Source: Devosiaceae bacterium (lineage in GTDB: Bacteria; Pseudomonadota; Alphaproteobacteria; Rhizobiales; Devosiaceae). From it: a stretch of DNA of 64,000 nucleotides. The position numbers were made by a program, and so were the translations under genes. The stretch spans positions 1 to 64,000 of the forward strand of contig JAKISW010000001.1 of assembly GCA_021648375.1 (NCBI GenBank), given 5' to 3'. Of this stretch, positions 45,860-56,701 are shown one piece after another; within the stretch, counting starts at the first letter, position 1, and each line of letters begins with the position of its first letter. Under the pieces are notes generated by a model. The model did no database searches. It was given only the letters and a program-made list of their open reading frames with translations, and was not told the origin of the DNA.

Positions 45860-46810
45860 CTAAAAACTGTATTCAAGCCATAATGCCAGCGTTAAGGCCA
45901 GTCCGGTAAAATGGTTGGCCTTAAAGCGCACCAGGCAATTGGCGGCATTATTAGTTTTTAGCGTCAATATCTGCCAGCCCAGAACAAGGGCGGGTAAAAT
46001 CATTGCGCCCTGAAATATTATTCCGGCCCCGGCAGCCATTCCCGCCCACATCCAAAGAATAATTGCTGCCACATAAAACAGCGCTACCATTAAGCGAGCA
46101 TGTTTGTTGAACAGGCGAGCGGTGGATTTAACCCCGATTATTGCATCATCTTCAATGTCCTGAAGTGCATAGATTGTATCATATCCAATGGTCCAGGCGA
46201 TTGCCCCGACGTATAGTAATAGGGGAGGTAAAAATAATTGCCCGAACTGGGATGACCACCCCATCAATGCTCCCCATGAAAATGCCAGCCCTAAAAACAA
46301 TTGCGGCCACCATGTAATGCGTTTCATAAACGGATAAATAGCAACCAGCGCCAAAGAGGCGATGCCAAGCCAAATGGTATAGGTGTTAAATTGTAGCAAA
46401 ACCCAAAGCCCGATCAGGCTTTGCAAAACCAAAAAAATTACCGCTTGAGTTCTTGAAACCTGCCCGCTGGGCAGGGGGCGAGAGCGGGTTCTCTCAACTT
46501 TTTGGTCAATTTTATAATCAACAATATCGTTAAATGTACATCCGGCTCCGCGCATGGCAATCGCCCCGATAAAGAACAAAAATACCGCATAATAATCAAA
46601 TCCGGTCGGCGGACGCGCAACGGCAGACAGGGCAACAGACATGGCGCACGGCCAGAATAGCAGCCAAAAGCCAATGGGCCTATCAAGCCGGGCCAACCTT
46701 AAGTACGGACGGGTGGCAACCGGGGCCAGATTATCAACCCAGTTGAATTTTTGCGCATCTGATACCCGCCCCGAATTATTATCGTCCTTGTGTTGTGCTT
46801 TCCGGTTCAC
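45860..46810 (-). CDS. ubiA: 4-hydroxybenzoate polyprenyltransferase
   Basis: 316 residues with about nine hydrophobic helices. The two prenyl-diphosphate binding motifs are NDIVDYKIDQKVERTRSRPL and DIEDDAIIGVKSTA. It attaches the polyprenyl tail to 4-hydroxybenzoate in ubiquinone synthesis at the inner membrane. A hydrophilic N-terminus of about 35 residues precedes the first helix. It is divergent from rsmE. The ubiquinone product feeds the respiratory chain that ends in the cytochrome oxidase encoded further right. Confidence 0.95.
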   Translation of the reverse strand: MNRKAQHKDDNNSGRVSDAQKFNWVDNLAPVATRPYLRLARLDRPIGFWLLFWPCAMSVALSAVARPPTGFDYYAVFLFFIGAIAMRGAGCTFNDIVDYKIDQKVERTRSRPLPSGQVSRTQAVIFLVLQSLIGLWVLLQFNTYTIWLGIASLALVAIYPFMKRITWWPQLFLGLAFSWGALMGWSSQFGQLFLPPLLLYVGAIAWTIGYDTIYALQDIEDDAIIGVKSTARLFNKHARLMVALFYVAAIILWMWAGMAAGAGIIFQGAMILPALVLGWQILTLKTNNAANCLVRFKANHFTGLALTLALWLEYSF

Positions 46811-46913
46811 CTATTTTGCTTTCCTTTTATTTTGATCATCGTTTAGGGTCGTGACCAAATGATATTATTACGATTTATAAAGCAAAATATCAGCAATTGG
46901 AAACCTGTTTGCC

Positions 46914-47690
46914 ATGCCTAATTCACAATCTCCCAACCCAGACGATTTGCGCGTCAATAAACGCCTGCAACGTTTGCTTGTGGATTTTGCCATATCTGAA
47001 GGTGCAATGGTGGAACTGAACAAAGACCAATCATCTTATCTGGTGAAAGTTCTTAGAAAAAAAATCGGCGATCAGGTAATTTTGTTTAATGGCCGTGATG
47101 GGGCCTGGCTGGCCCAAATTGATATGGCTGAGCGTAAGGCAGTACGTTTACAATGTTTGCGCTGCCTTCGTGAACAGCCGGAGGTTTTTGACCTTTGGTA
47201 TGGATTTGCGCCCCTTAAAACGGCGCGGATGGACTATATGGTGCAAAAAGCAACTGAAATGGGCGCATCGATTATGCAGCCGGTAATAACCAGCTTTACC
47301 CAGAAATCCCGACTGAATTATTCGCGTATGCGCTCCAATGTGGTTGAGGCCGCAGAGCAATGCGAAATTTTGAATGTTCCACAAGTTTTGGAGGAAATTT
47401 CCTTTGAGAAACTGCTCTCGAATTGGAAAAACCTTCATGGAGACAGGATCCTTATATTTGCGGATGAAGCGGCGCAAAATTCGTCTCCCGTGAAACAGAT
47501 GTTGAAAATGAACGCAAAAAAACTTGGATTATTGATCGGGCCTGAGGGTGGTTTTTCAAAGGAAGAGCGTGAATTACTGCTTTCTATGGATTTTGTCCTG
47601 CCAATTTCTCTCGGTCCTAGGATTTTACGTGCTGATACCGCAGCCGTTGCTGCCCTTGCATTAATTCAATCAACAATTGGTGAACGTTAA
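46914..47690 (+). CDS. rsmE: 16S rRNA (uracil1498-N3)-methyltransferase
   Basis: 258 residues. An N-terminal PUA-like region (HYLVKVLR-type segment at SSYLVKVLRKKIGDQV) precedes a SPOUT methyltransferase domain with the knot signatures LLIGPEGGFSKEE and SLGPRILRADTAAVAAL. It methylates U1498 of 16S rRNA. gshA follows after 136 bp on the same strand, the conserved order ubiA-rsmE-gshA in Hyphomicrobiales. Confidence 0.95.
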   Translation: MPNSQSPNPDDLRVNKRLQRLLVDFAISEGAMVELNKDQSSYLVKVLRKKIGDQVILFNGRDGAWLAQIDMAERKAVRLQCLRCLREQPEVFDLWYGFAPLKTARMDYMVQKATEMGASIMQPVITSFTQKSRLNYSRMRSNVVEAAEQCEILNVPQVLEEISFEKLLSNWKNLHGDRILIFADEAAQNSSPVKQMLKMNAKKLGLLIGPEGGFSKEERELLLSMDFVLPISLGPRILRADTAAVAALALIQSTIGER

Positions 47691-47826
47691 TCCATCGGTA
47701 TATTGCGATAAAGATTGCATTGTCAAAAAACCTGATTATGCTCGCAAAAAATTCTGGCGTTTTTAATTGAACTTGGCGCTGTAATTTTTTATTGCGAAGA
47801 TACAAGTCATAATTGATGAATATACA

Positions 47827-49215
47827 TTGAAAGAAACATTGGCCGTGGCACAAAACTCCTCCGCTCTTATTGAGGGCAAAACGGACTTGATCGAAGCTTT
47901 GTCAAGGGGCAACAAGCCTCGCTCCCAATGGCGCATTGGTACCGAGCACGAAAAATTTGTATATTATTTATCAGATAATTCGCAGGTTCCCTACGCTGGA
48001 GAAAACGGCATAAAAGCACTGCTGGAAGCTACTCAACAACGCTTTGGTTTGTTGCCATTGATGGATGATGGCAATCTGATCGGATTGATCGACCCGGATA
48101 AGGGCGGTGCGATTTCTCTTGAGCCGGGCGGACAGTTTGAATTATCTGGTGCGCCTCTGGAAACAGTTCATCAGACCTGTGCCGAAACCGCTGATCATCT
48201 TCGACTTCTAAATGAAATTGCCGAGCCGATGGGAATTGGCTTTTTGGGAATGGGGGTAATTCCCACATGGAAGCTGGATGAAATCAGCCCGATGCCTAAA
48301 GCCCGCTACGGTATAATGGCCCCCTATATGGAAAAAGTGGGAACGCTTGGTACTTCAATGATGTTTCGCTCGTGTACGGTTCAGGTAAATCTGGATTTTG
48401 AGAGTGAGGCGGATATGGTCAAAAAACTTCGGGTATCTTTGGCCTTACAGCCTATTGCCACAGCCATGTTTGCCAATTCGCCATTTCTTGAGGGTAAGCC
48501 AAACGGCTATTCCTCATTTCGCTCTTATATCTGGCAGCACACTGATAATGATCGTACGGGCATGCTGCCCTTTGCGTTTGAGGACGGCATGGGATTTGAG
48601 CGTTATGTGGACTATGCGCTGGATGTTCCCATGTATTTTGTGCTTCGGAACGGTAAATATATAAATTGTGCCGGGGAAAGTTTTAGGGAGTTTTTAAAAG
48701 GAAACCTTGCACAATTGCCAGGAGAAAAACCCCTGATTGCAGATTGGGAAGACCATATCTCAACAATTTTCCCTGAGGTTCGCCTAAAGCAGTTTTTAGA
48801 AATGCGCGGTGCTGATTGTGGTTCATGGGCCGACATTTGTGCATTGCCAGCTCTTTGGGTAGGCCTGTTATATGATCAGAATTCTTTGGATGCGGCTTGG
48901 GATCTGGTAAAAGACTGGAGTGAAGAAGAGCGTCAATATCTTCGCGACGAAGTGCCAAAAACTGCAATTCATACTGAATTTCGCAACAAACCGCTCAATG
49001 ATGTGGCAAAAGAAGTGCTCAAAATCAGCGATGCCGGGCTAAAGGCGCGCGCGCAATTGAATTGGGAGCAGGCGGACGAAAGCGGGTTTTTGGCACCATT
49101 GCATAAAATTGTTGCCAATAATTCCACGTCTGCCGATCGCCTGCTCAAATTATATAAAGGCGAATGGAATGGCAATCTTTGCCGGTTGTTCGAAGATCAA
49201 AGGATCAGCTCTTGA
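47827..49215 (+). CDS. gshA: Glutamate-cysteine ligase, plant-like type
   Basis: 462 residues of the GCS2/plant-type family, which makes gamma-glutamylcysteine for glutathione. Seen are QWRIGTEHEKFVY, ISLEPGGQFELSGAPLET, MGFLGMG-like GIGFLGMGVIPTW and RSCTVQVNLDF. The start is a TTG; TTG 47839 and GTG 47845 are alternatives, as no strong ribosome binding site decides. The TGA stop lies within the stem of a probable terminator. Confidence 0.95.
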   Translation: MKETLAVAQNSSALIEGKTDLIEALSRGNKPRSQWRIGTEHEKFVYYLSDNSQVPYAGENGIKALLEATQQRFGLLPLMDDGNLIGLIDPDKGGAISLEPGGQFELSGAPLETVHQTCAETADHLRLLNEIAEPMGIGFLGMGVIPTWKLDEISPMPKARYGIMAPYMEKVGTLGTSMMFRSCTVQVNLDFESEADMVKKLRVSLALQPIATAMFANSPFLEGKPNGYSSFRSYIWQHTDNDRTGMLPFAFEDGMGFERYVDYALDVPMYFVLRNGKYINCAGESFREFLKGNLAQLPGEKPLIADWEDHISTIFPEVRLKQFLEMRGADCGSWADICALPALWVGLLYDQNSLDAAWDLVKDWSEEERQYLRDEVPKTAIHTEFRNKPLNDVAKEVLKISDAGLKARAQLNWEQADESGFLAPLHKIVANNSTSADRLLKLYKGEWNGNLCRLFEDQRISS

Positions 49216-49236
49216 TAAAAGAGCGGGTTTTTTATT
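49208..49236 (+). terminator. Terminator overlapping the gshA stop
   Basis: GCTCTT-GATAA-AAGAGC (49208-49224) forms a 6-bp stem with a five-base loop followed by GGGTTTTTTATT. The first arm includes the last codons of gshA and its stop. The stem is short, so strength is uncertain. Confidence 0.6.
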
Positions 49237-50203
49237 GTAAACCTTGCAAATAGATAATCTGATCTGGGGCATCAGGATCATTTGGATCCAATTCAAGCAC
49301 CTGTTCCATATCAGCGATGGCGTTATTAATATCATCTACCTTTAGATATAAAAATGAACGATTGTAAAAGGCGTTGATATAATTGGGGTTGAGTTCAATC
49401 ATTTTTGAATAGTCAATCAAAGCCATTTCATCCATACCCAGATTATCAAACGAAATAGCGCGTCCATAATAGGGTTGCTCATAGGCGGGATCGATTTCTA
49501 TGGCGCGGGAGAAATACCAGACGCTTTGCTTGTATTTATCCTGAAGCTGAAAGTTTCGTCCCCAATTATTATAGGCAAATGCATAATCAGGATTGATGCG
49601 GATTGCTTCTTCGAAATCGGCGGCTGCTAAATCATACTGCCCGGTGTCTGAATATTGTATTCCACGTGAATTGATAGCTTCTGAGTCTTCTGGCCAGATA
49701 CGAATTGCCTGGGTGTGATCAAGAATGGCCAGTTCCAATTTACCCAAAAAAGTCTGATTGCGTCCTCTGTTATAATAGGCATCGCCATATTGGGGGTTTA
49801 TTTCAATTGCCGTTGAAAACTGGGCAATTGCCAAATCATAATCGCCCATATTGGAATAGGTATTGCCAAGGTAATTAAATGCCCGGAAATTTTTGGGATT
49901 GAGTCGCACCGCTTCTTTTAAATCAACAAGTGCAAAATCATATTTCTTGGATCGCGAATATGCTCGGCCGCGAGAGTAATACACTTCCGCCAGATCGATA
50001 CGTGAAATTTCTTCGCCGTCAATTTTCGCCGTGTCGATTATTATTGAACATATTTCAAATCTTTCGCGATCATTGCCTTCCACGCATTGACTAAGGGAAT
50101 AATTGTCAGCCGCAACAATCTGGCCAACCGCTGGAACAACGAGAGCTGAAACACTTGGTATGGCTAAAATAACAGCCACATAAAGTAATTGAGTTTTTTT
50201 CAT
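49232..50203 (-). CDS. Tetratricopeptide repeat protein, exported
   Basis: 323 residues. The N-terminus has a Lys pair and a hydrophobic stretch (about 5-28) that looks like a signal peptide or anchor. From about residue 70 come at least seven TPR units, each with the W/Y-G-Y-A-P pattern, for example YYSRGRAYSRSKKYDFALVD and AFNYLGNTYSNMGDYDLAIA. TPR arrays mediate protein contacts; a periplasmic scaffold is likely. The partner is unknown. It lies three bases downstream of the LysR gene on the same strand. Confidence 0.88.
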   Translation of the reverse strand: MKKTQLLYVAVILAIPSVSALVVPAVGQIVAADNYSLSQCVEGNDRERFEICSIIIDTAKIDGEEISRIDLAEVYYSRGRAYSRSKKYDFALVDLKEAVRLNPKNFRAFNYLGNTYSNMGDYDLAIAQFSTAIEINPQYGDAYYNRGRNQTFLGKLELAILDHTQAIRIWPEDSEAINSRGIQYSDTGQYDLAAADFEEAIRINPDYAFAYNNWGRNFQLQDKYKQSVWYFSRAIEIDPAYEQPYYGRAISFDNLGMDEMALIDYSKMIELNPNYINAFYNRSFLYLKVDDINNAIADMEQVLELDPNDPDAPDQIIYLQGLQ

Positions 50204-50205
50204 TT

Positions 50206-51099
50206 TTACTCCGCGGCTTGTTGGTTCAACGGCTCCGGTCTATCGATATTTCCAAGGCTTTCAACAATATGCTCGCATAAGGCATCATAAATCCCCCCAT
50301 AGGCGTGGCTGGCCCGCATAACTGCGATCTGAGCATCCTGCAAACGGGGGAAGCCCTCTTTTTCTCCAAGGATCACCAGGCCTGACTGCATGGCGCTTTG
50401 GGGTAAGACCCCTACCGCCAGATCTGAAAGCACAGCGCTGATAATTGCGGTTGCATTTGCTGAAGTATAGGCGATACGAAAATTCTTGCCACATCTGTTC
50501 AGCCCTTCAATAGCCTCAGACCTCCAGCAACAACCGCTATCGCCCATAGCTGTTGGAACCGGTTCACGTTTTGCAGCAGAGCCGTTTTTTAGCCCAACCC
50601 AGTGGATTTTTTCAGTTCTGAAAACTTCGCCAAATTCGTGCTGGGTTCCTTGAGTGAAAACCACAAGATCAAAATTTCCCGAATGCATTCCAGCCAGCAA
50701 TTCCTCTGAGGCCATACATTTTACATCAACTGCAATTTTTGGGTGGGTTTTTTGAAATTGCGAAAGGATCACCGGCAGCAAACGAACCGCATAATCATCC
50801 GGCACACCAAATCTGATGCGGCCGGTCAAATCCGCTCCATTGAACAGATCAACAATCTGAGCGTTGGTACGCAGCATTTTTCGGGCCAGCACATAAAGTT
50901 CCTGACCATGGGCGGTTAATGTAACTGTGCGCCCTTCACGAGAAAGCAGCACTTGTCCCAATCGCTCTTCAAGGCGTTTGATCTGCATGGAAACTGCCGA
51001 TTGGGTTTTGTTCACCCGGCGGGCCGCTTTGGTAAAACTTGCGCAATCAGCAATTACGCAAAAACTTTGAATTTGATCAAGATCGAGGGGCGTTGCCAT
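50206..51099 (-). CDS. LysR-type regulator, VtlR/LsrB-like
   Basis: About 297 residues. The N-terminal winged helix reads LDLDQIQSFCVIADCASFTKAA and VNKTQSAVSMQIKRLEERLG; the rest is a two-lobed ligand-binding domain. Cysteines occur at AMGDSGCCWRS and LNRCGK. A divergent DUF1127 gene and the overall pattern suggest the VtlR/LsrB group, which in Brucella activates small DUF1127 genes; this is inference. I use the ATG at 51099; one at 51132 would add 11 residues. It may be cotranscribed with the TPR gene. Confidence 0.88.
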   Translation of the reverse strand: MATPLDLDQIQSFCVIADCASFTKAARRVNKTQSAVSMQIKRLEERLGQVLLSREGRTVTLTAHGQELYVLARKMLRTNAQIVDLFNGADLTGRIRFGVPDDYAVRLLPVILSQFQKTHPKIAVDVKCMASEELLAGMHSGNFDLVVFTQGTQHEFGEVFRTEKIHWVGLKNGSAAKREPVPTAMGDSGCCWRSEAIEGLNRCGKNFRIAYTSANATAIISAVLSDLAVGVLPQSAMQSGLVILGEKEGFPRLQDAQIAVMRASHAYGGIYDALCEHIVESLGNIDRPEPLNQQAAE

Positions 51100-51153
51100 G
51101 ATTCTATTATCACCAAAATGAATGAGTTGCATAAAATCTATTTGTTAGACAAA

Positions 51154-51196
51154 TGAATTGCAACCCCATAATTAAATCATTATCGATTGCAATTCA
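51154..51196. promoter_or_regulatory. Inverted repeat between LysR and DUF1127 genes
   Basis: TGAATTGCAA (51154-51163) and TTGCAATTCA (51187-51196) are perfect inverse complements with centres 33 bp apart, about three helical turns. They lie between the divergent starts. This is a good candidate for LysR-type binding on one face of the DNA. Confidence 0.6.
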
Positions 51197-51240
51197 GCAG
51201 TTGAAACTTTGGGCCAAGACCCCAAGCAGGGAGAACATTT

Positions 51241-51438
51241 ATGAACATTCTAGCATCGGTAAACCGCTATTTTGCCAACAGGGCATCGGCTAAAACTTTA
51301 TCACAAATGGGCCCCTGTCAGCTTGCTGATCTGGGCTTGAGCCGGGGAGACATTTTTGATTCCCGGTCAATGGATGGCACAGCTCGCGTCGAATATTTGA
51401 TTGGCCGCAAAAACCTGCGCCGCAACAATCTTTGCTAA
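51241..51438 (+). CDS. DUF1127 small protein
   Basis: 65 residues with the DUF1127 signature in the middle: KTLSQMGPCQLADLGLSRGD. These small Arg-rich proteins are common in alphaproteobacteria and some affect RNA turnover or carbon metabolism. A good ribosome binding site AGGGAG lies eight bases upstream. It diverges from the LysR gene and is followed by two hairpins, the second a strong terminator, so it is a short monocistronic transcript of a few hundred bases. Confidence 0.9.
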   Translation: MNILASVNRYFANRASAKTLSQMGPCQLADLGLSRGDIFDSRSMDGTARVEYLIGRKNLRRNNLC

Positions 51439-51473
51439 TAAACTAGCCTGAATTGCCGCATGAACTATTCCCA

Positions 51474-51485
51474 GGGGCTAGCCCC
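51474..51485 (+). other. 12-bp palindrome downstream of DUF1127 gene
   Basis: GGGGCTAGCCCC is fully self-complementary and lies between the DUF1127 stop and its terminator. In RNA it could form a GC-rich stem or a dimerising kissing element. Confidence 0.5.
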
Positions 51486-51494
51486 TAACCTGAG

Positions 51495-51541
51495 CAGGTA
51501 TTTGCGTTATTATGATTTAAACGCAAATACCTGATTTTTTT
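51495..51541 (+). terminator. Strong Rho-independent terminator
   Basis: A perfect 14-bp stem CAGGTATTTGCGTT/AACGCAAATACCTG (51495-51508 with 51520-51533), an 11-base loop, then ATTTTTTT. It ends the DUF1127 transcript and abuts the stop of the convergent MATE gene. Confidence 0.9.
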
Positions 51542-52905
51542 CAGGCGGCAACGCCAGCTTTGATTCTTATATCATGAGATTTTATCAGTCTGAATGCCGT
51601 ATAGATCGCAATCAGAGCAAACGGAATACTGCCCGCAACTATGCCATAGGCAATTCCGGTTAAATCTCCCCACATGGCCCCAAGGGCAATGAATGGCAGC
51701 ACGCCAATTGTTTGTCGTGACCAGTTGAACGCTGTCGCCCACAAGGGTTTTCCAAGATTATTGAATGCGGCATTGGTCACGAATAAAAGCCCGTTAAACA
51801 GGAAGGCACCTGCGGCAATGGTGCAGAATAAATCAATCATCAGCGCCATGTCTCCGGTTGCCAGAAATGCGGAAATTATAGCGTTGCGGGCAAAGTAGAG
51901 CACCGCCCAGGCCAGCAATACATAGACAATACTAAATATTATTCCGTCCAGTAGCGTCTGCCTGGTACGTGCCATCAAACCCGCCCCGAAATTTTGTCCA
52001 ATTATTGGGCCAACAGCGCCTGAAAGTGCAAATATAACTCCGAATGCCAGCGGAATAAGACGATCAACCACCGCCTGACCTGCCAGAGCAACATCACCAT
52101 ATTCAGCAATTTTCTGGGCGATGAAAAACGCACCAATTGGGGCGGCCAAATTTGTAAAAATTGCCGGAACGCCAAATTTGGCCATTTCCAGAACATCGGC
52201 GCCGATTTGTTTTATATCAGGAAATTTTACCATGTCAGCGGCGACCAAAACCAGATACAGCCCATAGACAGTAAAACTTATTCTGGCGATAAGGGTAACG
52301 ATAGCCGCCCCGGTAACTTCCATGCCCAGGACGAATATAAAAATTGGATCAAGAGCTGCGGTAAGAATGCCCCCGGCAAGGGTAATATACATGGATTCTT
52401 TGGCGGCTCCCCATGCCCTTAAAATCCCGATACAAATCATGCCAACACTCATAAACGGCATGCCAGGCAAAATGATCAGCAGATATCTCTGGGCATGGGA
52501 AAGTGCAGCTCCCTCGGCCCCCAGTAAGTTTAGGAACCAATCAACCAAAAGCAGCGAAATGGCCGCAAAAATCGTTCCCATTATTGCGGTGCCGACGAGG
52601 GCGGAACCGGCAAAGCGTTTGGCGACCTCTTCCTTTCCCTCACCGATTGCGCGGGCGATCAGAACCGATGACCCGATCATCATTCCAACCGAAACCGCAA
52701 TCAAAAACCCAATGACGTAGCCGGCACGGCCAACAGCTGCTGTCTGGGCCGGATCGTTAAGCTGGGAAATATAAAAAAGCGTAATTACATCAACAAAAAA
52801 CAGCGCCATCATGCCAATGGCCGCAGTTGAAGTCATAATGACCACATGACGCATAGTGGAGCCATGCGTAAATACGGCATTACGGCCGCCAGTTTGCTTT
52901 GTCAT
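51541..52905 (-). CDS. MATE family efflux transporter
   Basis: About 454 residues with twelve hydrophobic helices and the family's two-fold repeat. Features include an N-terminal MTSTAAIGMMALFFVDVITL and PAIFTNLAAPIGAFF in the second half. MATE pumps export drugs or metabolites with sodium or protons. The ATG at 52905 has GGAG seven bases upstream; a longer N-terminus is possible but unsupported. Substrate unknown. Confidence 0.92.
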   Translation of the reverse strand: MTKQTGGRNAVFTHGSTMRHVVIMTSTAAIGMMALFFVDVITLFYISQLNDPAQTAAVGRAGYVIGFLIAVSVGMMIGSSVLIARAIGEGKEEVAKRFAGSALVGTAIMGTIFAAISLLLVDWFLNLLGAEGAALSHAQRYLLIILPGMPFMSVGMICIGILRAWGAAKESMYITLAGGILTAALDPIFIFVLGMEVTGAAIVTLIARISFTVYGLYLVLVAADMVKFPDIKQIGADVLEMAKFGVPAIFTNLAAPIGAFFIAQKIAEYGDVALAGQAVVDRLIPLAFGVIFALSGAVGPIIGQNFGAGLMARTRQTLLDGIIFSIVYVLLAWAVLYFARNAIISAFLATGDMALMIDLFCTIAAGAFLFNGLLFVTNAAFNNLGKPLWATAFNWSRQTIGVLPFIALGAMWGDLTGIAYGIVAGSIPFALIAIYTAFRLIKSHDIRIKAGVAA

Positions 52906-53018
52906 GAATAACTCCAAAAGGGATGCAACCCGCGAACCTATAGTCTTGGCTCTATCGGCAATCAAGTGAGTTAATTTTGGGGATTTGGGCTTTGAGATAG
53001 CGCCTTGCTAAAGTTCAA

Positions 53019-53531
53019 CTAAGGAAGCGCTGCAAATCCTTCTCTAAAACCATTTAAGGAAACGGGAATGCCAATTCCCTCTTCCGGAGTTTTGAACACC
53101 ACAAAAATTGCATCTCTCCCACTTGAGAATAACTCAATAAGCTCATCATCCATAATGACTTCCGCGATACATCCATTTGGAAGGCACCTGACAAAGGCCA
53201 CCCGCCCCATATCCTGACCATCCACATTTAGCCCAAGACCATTTGGCAATAATACGCCCAAAGGCACCAGAACCCGCAGCAATCTGGCCTGTTGGTCAGC
53301 GGTTTTAAGAACAATGACGCTCAACCCCACATTGGGCTGGTTTTCAGCGGTTATATTTTGAATAATCGCGCATTGCTCAGAACTGGCGCCCGGAGGGGTG
53401 TCGCAACTCATTTGCCAGTCCCCGTGCTGAGACCTGACCACTCCCTGGGCCTGTGTTGAGATGGTGCTAAATACCAGGCTGACTGTAATGATTGCGCACT
53501 TTAATGCTAAGATAAATGCTGATTTTTTCAA
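53019..53531 (-). CDS. Invasion-associated locus B (IalB) family protein
   Basis: 170 residues with a cleavable signal peptide (about 1-29, ending STQAQ) and a beta-rich IalB domain: HGDWQMSCDTP, CAIIQNI, then VRCLPNGCIAEVIMDDEL. Four cysteines probably form two disulphides in the periplasm. The family was named from a Bartonella invasion factor but is widespread in free-living relatives, where its role is unclear. Its position upstream of the oxidase cluster is one I recognise from related genomes. Confidence 0.88.
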   Translation of the reverse strand: MKKSAFILALKCAIITVSLVFSTISTQAQGVVRSQHGDWQMSCDTPPGASSEQCAIIQNITAENQPNVGLSVIVLKTADQQARLLRVLVPLGVLLPNGLGLNVDGQDMGRVAFVRCLPNGCIAEVIMDDELIELFSSGRDAIFVVFKTPEEGIGIPVSLNGFREGFAALP

Positions 53532-54009
53532 TTTCTGTGGAACTCCAAAAGGCAGGTAATTGAGAAAGCCGTTAACATTAAAACGGCTACGTTAAAAGTG
53601 TCACTTTGAAATAGCTTCACTTAATATCTGACACGCAGCCGGTTGATTATGTCAAGCGCTCACAAAATCAGATGATTATGTTTTTGCTTCGCGTTTCCCT
53701 GTGAAATTTATGATTCTTTGAACAGTGGACAACTAAAACTGCGGCAAGCTTGAGGCAAAGTTCAAAAAAACTCAACTTTGTCTTTGAATTGTTTTAGCTC
53801 CTGACCCTGGGGAGGGTGATTTTGCCGCACCCAAAAATAAATGCAACTATTTGCTTAAAAGCTAACTTTATGATCTAGGTAAAAGTTATCTGTTTACGTT
53901 TTACACGCTGAGTCGGCGTGTGAGGCGTTGGGTGCTTTCTCGTTGCGGCTTTTTATAGTATAGACGGGATGAACATACACATAAATCGGGACATCCATAG
54001 GGGGATTCT
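53532..54009. other. Long intergenic region before the oxidase operon
   Basis: 478 bp between the leftward IalB gene and coxB. No coding region is supported. A hairpin ACACGC-TGAGTCG-GCGTGT lies at 53903-53921, within the probable leader of coxB. I searched by eye for TTGA-N6-TCAA (FNR/FixK) and found only an imperfect version near 53750 with wrong spacing. GGGGG precedes the coxB start. Confidence 0.5.
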
Positions 54010-54957
54010 GTGCAAATTATATCATCTCGCATCAAGTGCTATTGCGAAAAACTTATACAATCGATCATTAGCGTATTTGCCTTTGCGGTAATTATTTTGC
54101 CCCAATCTGTATTAGCTCAGGCCCAGCAGGATCCTTTGGGATACGCGGTGCCCGGTCAGATAGATTTAATGGGGTCCGTTACTACTATCATGGATAGTAT
54201 TCGGGTTTTCCACAATGGCCTGTTGATGCCCATCATTACAGCCATTGTAATATTTGTTACCGTAATTATGGCGTACATACTTATTCGCTTTAACGAAAAG
54301 GCCAATCCTGTTCCATCCAAAACTACCCACCATGTGGGCTTGGAAGTTGCATGGACCGTGTTGCCTATTGTTGTTCTTGTGGTGATCGCCGTTCCCTCAT
54401 TTGGAATTTTGGCCGATCAGGTAACCATTCCTGATGGGGAGCGCAAATATCTTGGTTCCAATATATTTAGTATGGGGGATGTGGAAGTTCCAGCTCCGGG
54501 CCTGACCGTAAAGGTCACTGGTGTGCAGTGGGCATGGCAGTATGATTATGTGGATTATGAGGGGGCCGACTATTCGTCCTACATGCTAAATGATGCCGAA
54601 CGTGCAGAGCTGAAGCCAAATGAACCGCGTCTTTTGGCAACCGATTTCGATATGGTTATTCCTGTTGATACAACTGTTCGGGTTCAGGTTACTTCAGCGG
54701 TTGTTATCCACGCATTTACGGTGCCCTCGTTTGGCATTAAAATTGATGCGGTTCCGGGGCGTTTGAACGAAACCTGGTTTAATGTGCGCAAAACCGGCAT
54801 GTATTATGGACAGTGTTCAGAATTGTGCGGTCGGGATCACGCTTTTATGCCGATTTCGGTTCGGGTGGTTTCCAAAGAGGAATTTGCTGCGTGGATTGCA
54901 GCAGTTGAGACCGATGGTGTGGAAAGCGCGCTTTCTGTCCTTACTCCGATCACCTAA
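54010..54957 (+). CDS. coxB: Cytochrome c oxidase subunit II
   Basis: 315 residues. An N-terminal signal segment (about 15-37) is followed by two membrane helices and a periplasmic cupredoxin domain that holds the CuA site: the His in VIHAFTVPSFG and CSELCGRDHAFM with the Cys, Glu, Cys, His and Met ligands. The aromatic electron-entry patch VQWAWQYDY is intact. It receives electrons from cytochrome c. The start is a GTG a few bases after GGGGG. First gene of the oxidase cluster. Confidence 0.97.
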   Translation: MQIISSRIKCYCEKLIQSIISVFAFAVIILPQSVLAQAQQDPLGYAVPGQIDLMGSVTTIMDSIRVFHNGLLMPIITAIVIFVTVIMAYILIRFNEKANPVPSKTTHHVGLEVAWTVLPIVVLVVIAVPSFGILADQVTIPDGERKYLGSNIFSMGDVEVPAPGLTVKVTGVQWAWQYDYVDYEGADYSSYMLNDAERAELKPNEPRLLATDFDMVIPVDTTVRVQVTSAVVIHAFTVPSFGIKIDAVPGRLNETWFNVRKTGMYYGQCSELCGRDHAFMPISVRVVSKEEFAAWIAAVETDGVESALSVLTPIT

Positions 54958-55012
54958 GATTTGGGCTTTAGTAATTCACTTGAAACTAACAAATACAAAG
55001 AATTTTATTTAA

Positions 55013-56677
<1,665 letters not shown>

Positions 56678-56701
56678 CGGCAAAGATTAAGGAAACTTGG
56701 T

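Noticed and set aside
53740..53790. FNR/FixK box upstream of coxB
   Set aside because: TTGA and TCAA half-sites occur (TTGAGGCAAAGTTCAA) but are eight bases apart instead of six.
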